From: Tubulanus polymorphus
Taxonomy: Eukaryota; Nemertea; Palaeonemertea; Tubulaniformes; Tubulanidae
Length of the DNA stretch: 64,000 nucleotides
Assembly: GCF_964204645.1 (NCBI RefSeq)
Contig: NC_134033.1
Span: forward strand, 1,042,631-1,106,630
Reading direction: 5' to 3'
Shown here: piece by piece, positions 56,901 to 64,000 of the stretch
Layout of the letters: the number at the start of each line of letters is the position of its first letter
Position numbering within the stretch: the stretch's first letter is position 1
The notes under the pieces: generated by a model
Databases searched by the model: none
The model's input: the letters and a program-made list of their open reading frames with translations, nothing else
What the model was told of the DNA's origin: nothing
Made by a program: the position numbers and the translations under genes

Positions 56901-57156
56901 TCAAATGTTCGATTTGTCGACATTTAAACCTTTTGTGAAATCGGGCCCCGAATGTTTAAACTTCCAAAGTCCTATCCGCTCAAAATGTCACAGAATACAA
57001 AGTATTTATTCCGCTCTAACTACATATGTTTGGTAGGCCTACATAGATGATATTATGCTCGAAACATCAGCGCCCCTAGCGGTGAATCTTAATGATAATC
57101 GGACTATTTTGTTTTTCATTTTCAGCGGTAATGTGGTCAATACGAGACCGTACTAA
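53947..57156 (+). CDS. secreted CAP/SCP-domain (CRISP-like) protein, five exons, complete
   Basis: Exons: 53947-54204, 54837-54971, 55338-55577, 56476-56567, 57126-57156. They sum to 756 nt (251 aa), with phases matching. Residues 1-30 form a signal peptide (AAVGAALLVIVVLP-like core). A Lys-rich linker (KKSKKKTKTKRGTKKSKKS) covers about 60-78. The CAP domain runs from about 113 to the end: HNKLRQ, HS (H152), GENLW (E168), WYNEK (E189), NHYKQMVWK (H208). All four residues of the CAP cavity tetrad are therefore present. The C-terminus LIACTYSPPGNVVNTRPY is the usual CAP2 motif. No Cys-rich CRISP tail follows. CAP proteins serve many secreted roles (defence, reproduction, lipid binding), so the role here is not assignable. 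ATTAAA at 57247 is a possible polyA signal; the gene ends 177 bp from the convergent GPCR. Confidence 0.92.
54240..54790. repeat. 109-bp tandem array in CAP-gene intron 1
   Basis: Five units at exact 109-bp spacing (ATGAACTACAAAC starts at 54383, 54492, 54601, 54710, with a diverged first unit near 54267). Each carries CTGATCGTCCACACTTCACA, TTCACCTGAGACATTTTTAA and ATTAGACATTTTATCAGCAC. The same unit forms the array at 60995-61710 in the same orientation. Confidence 0.92.
54995..55300. repeat. 39-bp array in CAP-gene intron 2
   Basis: About six units of ACACAACTGTGGAACTGGAT plus CCAGAGTCAAATTAAACCC begin about 20 bp after the donor of exon 54837-54971. Same unit as at 25240-25475. Confidence 0.88.
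55642..55775. mobile_element. GTTGCACAG palindromic MITE, third copy
   Basis: Ends GGGGCCAGTTGCACAGTTGT and GACTATGCAACCAGCAG are inverted, with TTAAGACTGGTCT between. It lies in CAP-gene intron 3. Confidence 0.7.
55814..56319. mobile_element. 506-bp fold-back element with arms of about 215 bp
   Basis: The left arm begins CTACTGTCTGTGACACC and continues with GTGCGACGTTTTG, TTAATTTCGTTAATAATCG and ACTCAGCATACGCTCGCGTA. The right arm is its reverse complement and ends CAGACAGTAG at 56319. A loop of about 80 bp contains TGACGTCA and GGCGCCACGTG. It lies in CAP-gene intron 3. No target duplication or transposase is visible. Confidence 0.85.
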
Positions 57157-57332
57157 CAGTACCACGTGACGTATCCCTACGCGTGCCGTGTGAAATCTCA
57201 CGCCATTATCTAAATTGAAAATATCAAAAATTGTTCGTTCGTGAAAATTAAAAGATTGTTTATGTGTTATTTTTGTCATTCATTGTCTAATGTTTTGTTC
57301 TGATTCTTATGGAATGAAATTGATTTTCTGTT

Positions 57333-58415
57333 CTATTTAGAATCACAAAAATAGTTTATCAGTAAAATCCTTTTAGCTTTTTGTCTAAAGGCGCCGTTTG
57401 TTGCGCAGTAAACGAAGAAATTTACGGATGAGTCTAAAACACTGAGCAGAATTCCTACTTTACGCATGACCATCATTTCACCCCCGGATAGACCGTGATG
57501 TAATCCAAACTTCATTGAGAAGTAACCTAGCAGACGGTCCAGCGATGCGGGAACTTCACAGATAAGAAATATAGTTACAATCGCAAGAACCATCTTTAAT
57601 ATTTTGAGTTCGGTAGATTTTTCACCGGGCGCCGCCGCGTCCGCGTGAAATTGTTTCTTTCGATTTAGTTTTCGAAATATCATAATTCCGAACAAAGATA
57701 GATTGATCACAATTAAAAAAATAAAAGGTACAAGAACAGTCATGAGAATATAGGAATCAGAGACATAGTCATTTGCTTGGATAAACGCATAAACAAATGG
57801 TGTTCGAATTGTTTTCGCTCCAAAAGCCCCCATTGTATATACATTTTTGAAACAACGTCGTGTGGGCCTCCCGGGTAAATGGGACGGAAAATAATACGGC
57901 CAGAAAGAAACGGCGGAAGAAAATATGTTTAAAACCGATATGAAAATGATTTGTTTTTTGTTCCAGAATCGTCTGAAATACAGCGGACTCGCGACTACCA
58001 GAAGTCTTTCAAAATTGATTATAACTACGGCCCAATTTTTTGCCATTTGAAACGTATGAAACAGTGGTAGAACCCAGATTATAATTTCGTGTCCAAAATA
58101 CCAGTCATCGTAACGGCCGAGAACAAATCGATTTTGTATATTGTAGATGATTAATATTCGAAGTGGATAAAGAAGAAACACTGAAATTACGAACAGTAAA
58201 TCAAACCAGGCGAGAATGATTATAGTTTGATAAGTGTCGCGACCGATCTTTGTGAATACTAGAATAGAAACAGAGTTTAGAAACATTCCGCAAACTGAAG
58301 CCGGCAAATATCCGTACAAGTAAATACTATAACTGAAAACGTGATTCCATCGTTTTGGTGGAAACCAGTCGATGCATCTTCTAAATGGAGTCGTCGAGAT
58401 TGTGGTAGAATTCAT
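57333..58415 (-). CDS. rhodopsin-class GPCR, single exon (second)
   Basis: 360 residues. NST near the N-terminus is a glycosylation site. TM1 contains the conserved Asn (GMFLNSVSIL, N47) and TM2 the conserved Asp (AWFDLLF, D72). The DRY position reads FERLLVV. TM5-TM6 flank a basic loop (FRKLNRKKQ). TM6 has CEVPASLD in place of CWxP, and TM7 reads SVNFFVY instead of NPxxY. Short C-tail ending NYFCDSK. The receptor type is the same broad, diverged peptide-receptor group as its neighbours; the ligand is unknown. Start at 58415 (MNSTT), the first ATG of the frame. TATATATA near 58603-58612, about 190 bp upstream, could be a TATA box. Confidence 0.9.
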   Translation of the reverse strand: MNSTTISTTPFRRCIDWFPPKRWNHVFSYSIYLYGYLPASVCGMFLNSVSILVFTKIGRDTYQTIIILAWFDLLFVISVFLLYPLRILIIYNIQNRFVLGRYDDWYFGHEIIIWVLPLFHTFQMAKNWAVVIINFERLLVVASPLYFRRFWNKKQIIFISVLNIFSSAVSFWPYYFPSHLPGRPTRRCFKNVYTMGAFGAKTIRTPFVYAFIQANDYVSDSYILMTVLVPFIFLIVINLSLFGIMIFRKLNRKKQFHADAAAPGEKSTELKILKMVLAIVTIFLICEVPASLDRLLGYFSMKFGLHHGLSGGEMMVMRKVGILLSVLDSSVNFFVYCATNGAFRQKAKRILLINYFCDSK

Positions 58416-59058
58416 GTTGAAGCTCAGAGACCTGCGTAATCAGTGACTCTGCAGTAACACTAACCTCCTCTCTCCCTTCTGTCCCCCACCCTGTAATCAG
58501 TGACTTTGCAGTAGCACAAACCTCTCTCTGTGTCTTTCACTCACCCTATCATCAAATCTACTCTCAACGCAAGCTGTGAACTATCAATATTTTCATAGGA
58601 TTCATATATATAGCGCTGGATAATTCAGATTTAACAAAGATGAATCTCTATCACGTTGTACATAAGTCAAGTGAACGCTACGACTGTCACGACATCAGAC
58701 ACTTTTAGAACTGAGGAGATTAAACTTGCTACAAATCGGTACAGTCTCATACAGTACATATTGTATAATTAATGCACTTTCACCCGACAGAAAATAAAAA
58801 TTAAAAATGCCTCAAAACTGGATGACTTTAAGATAGGCCTAACTCTGGTGCGATATAGGAAAACTCGGAAGGCAAGGGGTCCAAAGGAGAACATTGGATA
58901 AAGCAATCCTGTCCAAATGTAAGAAACTTTTTGAAGAATATCTGAACAGAAAGGAATTATCAGAATTATCGAGAAATATAAAATGAGCTGGTTTTAACGA
59001 TAAACAGGAATGCAGAGATCTAGTTCCGCTAAAATAGATCCCCCCTAAACCCAACCCG
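58416..59058. other. spacer between two same-strand GPCR genes
   Basis: AT-rich, about 640 bp. It contains a duplicated CAGTGACTxTGCAGTA(A/G)CAC motif (58440-58520) and the possible TATA box of the downstream GPCR. No gene is seen. Confidence 0.5.
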
Positions 59059-60219
59059 CTACTGAATATTCATTCGGCGTTTAACTTCCGGCTTCCGGCG
59101 GCGGTTACAAAATATAAACGACAGGCGATTTCGAAACTTTTTTCTCGATGCGACGTAAACGATAAAATTTGCCGACGCTGAACACTTCCTCATCAGATCC
59201 TTGGCGCCGTTCATATACGGGCTTATAGCCAGCGAGGAGTATTTACCATATTTGTATGCTAGGAAATTATTGATCGTACCGGTCATAAGCAGGGAGCGTT
59301 TCAGCAAATAAATACAGCAAATAATCACTAAAGATATCGTCAAACTGCGGTCGTCTGTCGTTCGCCTTGAATGAGCCCCCGTTGACGTCATACGTTTGCT
59401 GGCGTTGCCGGTAGATTTTAAAATTTGAATAATGTTGACGGTTATTACGAGAACGACAGCTGGCGGGATTATGTGGAAGATCGGCCCGTATACGAACAAC
59501 ATGTAATAACGAAAGTAGACATTTTTACGAAGGGTCGTTAGTTTTATGGCCCATCTTTCGTGACCGGTGCACGGGTTAACAGACCGACGAACCCATTTTT
59601 GAAAGAACAACTGCACTGAAAATACGGCCGTCGATAAGGTTATGGCTACAGCATTGAAATAGGCACGTTTCATCGAAATTATCCCGCTAGCTTTCAGAGG
59701 CCACATTACTACGATAAGTCTATCCACGGCGATTACCACAATTAACAAATCTGCCAGCCCCGAAAAACAGAATCGAATTTGTTGCGTGTATGGATAAAGT
59801 CGTTTCATAAGGTGGTTGAATCGTAGGGTATGGTCGAGCAGTAACGTATGACTGTAAAGTTCATTTTGAAAGTCGAATAATAGATAAACCGCGCACAAAC
59901 CGGCGTCCAGAACGGCCAGATATTTCAGATAGAAAATACTCGTATTTTTGCATTTTCCTTCGCGTAGAATCGCGAAGGACAGAACGTTTGCGACGACGCC
60001 GAAAGCGGCGACGCTCGCGACGACCCAGTTCATAACCTGGTAGAACGTGTTCAAGTGAAACGGTTTGTAGTCGGAATGATGGATGAATTTGCATCTCGAA
60101 TGAGGTTTGAAGCCGTCGTTGTCTGTAGCTGTGGTTGCAGCGGTCACATTGAAGCCCACAGTTACGTTAATCAGATCGGCTGCCATCGAATACCTCGTGG
60201 GTCGTCGTCTTCTGAACAA
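59059..60219 (-). CDS. rhodopsin-class GPCR, single exon (third)
   Basis: 386 residues from the first ATG (MFRRRRPTRYS) or 375 from the second ATG at 60186 (MAADLINVTV). The second may be the true start because the first adds a highly basic stretch. Glycosylation sites NVT are at about 18 and 24. TM1 has GVVANVLSF and TM2 YLAVLDAG. The DRY position reads VDRLIVVMWP. The third loop has TSTGAHSRRTTDD. TM7 reads SANFIVY. The tail is Arg/Lys-rich (CNRRRKPEVKRR). Diverged peptide-receptor type, ligand unknown. It lies tandem with the GPCR at 57333 but differs strongly, so this is not a recent duplication. Confidence 0.9.
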   Translation of the reverse strand: MFRRRRPTRYSMAADLINVTVGFNVTAATTATDNDGFKPHSRCKFIHHSDYKPFHLNTFYQVMNWVVASVAAFGVVANVLSFAILREGKCKNTSIFYLKYLAVLDAGLCAVYLLFDFQNELYSHTLLLDHTLRFNHLMKRLYPYTQQIRFCFSGLADLLIVVIAVDRLIVVMWPLKASGIISMKRAYFNAVAITLSTAVFSVQLFFQKWVRRSVNPCTGHERWAIKLTTLRKNVYFRYYMLFVYGPIFHIIPPAVVLVITVNIIQILKSTGNASKRMTSTGAHSRRTTDDRSLTISLVIICCIYLLKRSLLMTGTINNFLAYKYGKYSSLAISPYMNGAKDLMRKCSASANFIVYVASRKKFRNRLSFIFCNRRRKPEVKRRMNIQ

Positions 60220-60990
60220 ATCTCAGCGCGAACCTAAGTGAAACTCGTTGTCGAAGTTGTGAACTTGTACACCCAGCACTGGCAGTGGTTGTCTCCACCA
60301 GTGATCTCCGTCGCTCTACGACCCTAGTGTAATCAATCTGTGGTTCATCAGACACTAAGATTCTTCGTGAACGAACTTGATTAATAAATGATGAAAATGA
60401 TGAATTAGATAATTAGTACTTTGAATTGGAAATGTATAAATCGGAACTCGGAGTTGATTTCGATCAGCAATGTCGTAACTTATCCAAATGATGATTTACT
60501 TAAATACGCTTAGTGAATTGCAGTGGAAATCATAATTGAGTCACGACTTTTCCGATGATGACTTAAATAATGACTGTATTCATTATAGTTATGATCAACG
60601 TATGGCTTACATACATCATCTCTGCTAACCGATACATACCATATTTTTACATTTGAATATTGACGACAAATGGATTCTCAGATCCGGAAAAACGATACAG
60701 CAGACGATAGCGAAAAGTATCGATGAAATATGTATAGAATATCGGATGAAATTCAGAGAAAATAATATGATTTTCTTTTTCGATATCGATGTCTTTCGAA
60801 TGCGTATAGCTATGCTATCTCAGTTGAAAGTTTGGTAAAGCAAAAAGCGATACGCAAAATGAGACGAGTGTTACGTTTTATATGATAACCCGTCCAACCA
60901 ACTGTGTGTAACAAGAGAACTACTTGACGCCTTTAAGTAAAACAACAAATTGCTTAATATTATCGACTTAATAGTATAAAGGATCAATAA
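60220..60990. other. upstream region of the third GPCR
   Basis: 60220-60360 is GC-richer and probably 5'UTR; the rest is AT-rich. A 61-residue open frame at 60653-60838 has no support. Confidence 0.45.
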
Positions 60991-60994
60991 GTTT

Positions 60995-61710
60995 AAATTG
61001 AAAATGAACTACAAACACCAGTTATTAGACATTTTATCAACACACTTTTAAAAACTGATCGTCCACACTTCACATGTGTTCAGTGCTTCACCTGAGACAT
61101 TTTTAATTGAAAATGAACTACAAACACCAGATATTAGACATTTTATCAGCACACTTTCAAAAACTGATCGTCCACACTTCACATGTATTCAGTGCTTCAC
61201 CTGAGACATTTCTAATCGGAAATGAACTACAAACACCAGATATTAGACATTTTATCAGCACACTTTCATAAACTGATCGTCCACACTTCACATGTGTTCA
61301 GTGCTTCACCTGAGACATTTTTAATTGAAAATGAACTACAAACACCAGATATTAGACATTTTATCAGCACACTTTCAAAAACTGATCGTCCACACTTCAC
61401 ATGTATTCAGTGCTTCACCTGAGACATTTTTAATTGAAAATGAACTACAAACACCAGATATTAGACATTTTATCAGCACACTTTCAAAAACTGATCGTCC
61501 ACACTTCACATGTGTTCAGTGCTTCACCTGAGACATTTTTAATTGAAAATGAACTACAAACACCAGACATTAGACATTTTATCAGCACACTTTCAAAAAC
61601 TGATCGTCCACACTTCACATGTATTCAGTGCTTCACCTGAGACATTTCTAATCGGAAATGAACTACAAACATCAGATATTAGACATTTCATCGGCATACT
61701 TTCAAAAACT
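60995..61710. repeat. 109-bp tandem array, second locus
   Basis: Six to seven units with ATGAACTACAAACACCAG starting at 61004, 61113, 61222 and on at 109-bp spacing, in the same orientation and nearly identical to the CAP-gene intron 1 array. It lies between the third GPCR and the Ly6-like gene. Confidence 0.92.
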
Positions 61711-62038
61711 TATGTCTGAAGTGGGTTTATACAAAAATAACAAAGATCGACGATGAAATCTTGCGTATGAGAACTGAGTTTATTGAATGCCTAATTAGCA
61801 TAAATTAATTTCCTTATTAACATAATTATTGCAGATATATTTTGCCAAATGATAGATCACATATAGACTTGATATGTAGATTATATATAGACTTAATATG
61901 TAGATTACATGAACTTAATGTAGATTACATATACTTAATGTTATCTAATAGATCCGCCAGGTGCGACTAGAGAATTTGTTTAAAAAGCCTAAAAGCGAAT
62001 TAAAGTTTATGTATCACTAAAACTCATCACGATATTTT
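61711..62038 (-). other. 3' flank of the Ly6-like gene
   Basis: AT-rich with a small TAGACTTxATATGTAGATTA repeat (61865-61945). On the minus strand AATAAA at 61779-61784 is a possible polyA signal. Confidence 0.5.
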
Positions 62039-63378
62039 TTAACCAACCAAAAACTGCCACGCGCCGAGAATAACTCCGACAAACATCATCAAATTCATCC
62101 CGCAGATGGCAGTACTGTTACAATAGTTGAAATCGTCGCAGCATTCAACAAAGAATGTTTTTCGACCGCCGTCAAACACACGTTTTTCTTGACAATTCTC
62201 CACAGTGTCAGGCATACAACCTCGAAGGAAGGATTTCTTTTTGTCGCTTCGATCATCACATACGTTCTAAAGATAGGAAGACATTCAATTTACCTACATT
62301 AAAGATTACTTGCAAAATCCGTGGGCGTCCGCGAGGTCGGCTGTGATGCAAACGAACGACCACCTTTTTGAAATATTGAAAAATCTTATATTTTCCTTCT
62401 CCATATATTGGACAATCTTTTCTACTACTACGACGACAATTTAGAAAGAATAGTACATTTTAGAGCAGTACAACCAGCTTTAAACCTCTGCAAAACAAGT
62501 TTAAGGGATCCAGTTGATTTACCCTTTCAAAGAGAAAGTTAATGTTTTTACCGTTTTTACTGTTAGACCGACCAAATTCTGATTCATGGTGAATTTCAAT
62601 CCGTCCATATTGTAGATTGTAAATAATTATCCGGTTATTGGGGGGGGGGGGTCGGAAAAAAACACGACCAGGAAAATCATTTGTGGCATTTTTACCGGTG
62701 GCATTATCCCTACAATCGAATTTGTTATGATTCGAAGCTACAACGTTACGGCTGTTGATAAACAGCCATCACCAGGAATGGCCGGAATGACCAGAAACGA
62801 AAGTAACAAAGCGCATAAACTCGCAGGATGAAAACAAACGCTTTGCGTCAGAACTAATAGATAATTAACAAAACAAGCAATAAAATCAACAAGCGTTACC
62901 GTGGAAACCACAGAAATTCAGTGGATTTGAGACGACAAAGTGACACTTTAAAGTGACATTAATCAAAAATTAGGTTTGTGGTTTCGTCATAAAACAAATT
63001 AAAATGCGAATTAGGAGGGACTTCTTCATTTATCTAATAAACTTACTACACAGGTATGGTTGCTGGGACATCTGGTGCCGTGTACGTGTTCCTTGTAGAA
63101 CTGGAGCTTAGAGTCTGACAGTTTGATACCATTAGCACCGGCACTTTCATATATAGAACGTTCACAGTACTCGGTGTTATACTCTTCCCAGTCGACTATT
63201 CCAACTGAAAAATAAGTAATTAAAATGCTTACAGTTTGAATGGGGTAATTACAAATTATCTATATATCCATAAGATTACCATCTTTGGCGAAGGTTTTCA
63301 TCAAATATAATACTGCCAAATTCCGCTCTTTGGAATTGTACCAGCAGGTGGCGCACGTCAGATCGGAAAGAGCTGTCA
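62039..63378 (-). CDS. Ly6/uPAR-like GPI-anchored protein, 3' three exons (5' end not seen)
   Basis: Exons on the minus strand: 63378-63280, 63204-63047, 62266-62039, together 485 nt with matching phases; the first codon is split, so a signal-peptide exon lies further upstream, perhaps beyond the window. The protein starts TALSDLTCATCWYN, the usual LU-domain beginning (LxCxxC). It has spaced cysteines through CERS, GTRCPSNHTC and GCMPDTVENC, then the closing ECCDDFNYCNST (CC-x4-CN). The hydrophobic end GMNLMMFVGVILGAWQFLVG fits a GPI-attachment signal. The domain is long, with an insert between the first cysteines. LU proteins act at the cell surface as receptor modulators or structural adhesion parts; the role here is unknown. 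The order of cysteines is seen; the GPI anchor is inferred. Confidence 0.82.
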
Positions 63379-64000
63379 CTGAAATTGAAAGAAATGAAAT
63401 TATAGTGTCTAACTCTGAATAGGGTAATCAAATTTACAATCCAGGGGCAGATTTAGACCGTCTCGACCCCCCGAATTTTAAAGTGCCTTTTTATTTTTCT
63501 CTGTATCAAAATTTGCCGTTGTAACCACCTGAGATACACAATAGATATTTTTCCTAAATATACAACCTATGTTTCTTGACTAAATGCCTCTCAGAGATGC
63601 TCAGAAAGCTCTAAAATGATAGTAAGATTTCAAAAACTTTGCTGATATGCCTTTCCGCCCTAAATTAAGAATATATACCCTTTTTATTGGTCGACATGGT
63701 CACAACATGCCCCTGGATCCGCCCCTGTAATCGATAGTAGTGTAAAAACATATGGATGAAACAGGTTGATATGAGAGACACGAAACTCAGCTCAGAGATT
63801 CACCGAGATTCACTCAAGTGATCATGAAATATTCAAAGTTTTTATACGTTACAACGTTTTCTATCTATATTTCAAGTATCATAACGTTTTAGTCCCTCGA
63901 TCAAACAGAAAATATGTACAACTGATATATATTATGATTTCTAGTCGATATAAGTTCGAACCACGAACTATCGCCTGCACCATGTGCAATGCAACTGCAA
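63379..64000. other. intron or 5' region of the Ly6-like gene
   Basis: No exon encoding a signal peptide could be found on the minus strand. 63430-63725 shows motifs (CCAGGGGCAGATTTAGACCG, GCCCCTGGATCCGCCCCTG) that look like ends of a small inverted element. The rest is AT-rich. Confidence 0.4.

Overview
This is nuclear DNA from an invertebrate animal. Genes are split by GT-AG introns, intergenic DNA is AT-rich, and the protein set is metazoan: a GRIP-domain golgin, an ER DnaJ co-chaperone, a Na+/K+-ATPase beta subunit, a Rap2 GTPase, rhodopsin-class GPCRs without introns, a secreted CAP protein and a Ly6/uPAR-like GPI protein. The mix of diverged peptide-type GPCRs and short nonautonomous DNA transposons suggests a marine lophotrochozoan (mollusc, nemertean, brachiopod or phoronid grade). 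That placement is an inference and no species can be named. I see no virus, plasmid, prokaryotic operon or CRISPR array.

Layout. 974-16873 (-): a complete 29-exon GCC2/GCC185 golgin of 2,395 residues. All exon phases close and the reading frame runs to a recognisable GRIP-domain end. 18417-24350 (+): a complete 11-exon DNAJC3/p58IPK (497 residues), divergent from GCC2, with a perfect ER stress response element (CCAAT-N9-CCACG) about 80 bp before its ATG. 30476-37139 (-): Na+/K+-ATPase beta subunit, six coding exons (285 residues), with a second possible first exon at 34514-34655. 43250-43789 (-): RAP2 in a single exon. 50846-51808 (+), 57333-58415 (-) and 59059-60219 (-): three single-exon GPCRs. 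53947-57156 (+): a five-exon CAP/SCP secreted protein, tail-to-tail with the second GPCR. 62039-63378 (-): the last three exons of a Ly6/uPAR-like gene whose first exon is not visible.

The genes are not an operon or a metabolic cluster. They are ordinary neighbours serving Golgi tethering, ER protein folding, ion transport, small-GTPase signalling and peptide sensing. GCC2 and DNAJC3 share an upstream region and both serve the secretory pathway, which may or may not mean anything.

The most unusual property of the window is its density of minisatellites and small inverted-repeat transposons. Nearly every intron and spacer holds a tandem array (units of about 20 to 110 bp), and the same families recur in several introns. 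In three introns the array unit contains a copy of the adjacent exon edge with its splice site (two donors in GCC2, one acceptor in ATP1B), giving rows of decoy splice sites. One array family lies in both GCC2 and DNAJC3 in the same transcriptional sense. A TTAA-flanked, piggyBac-like MITE occurs at five places and in one of them carries an internal 54-bp expansion.
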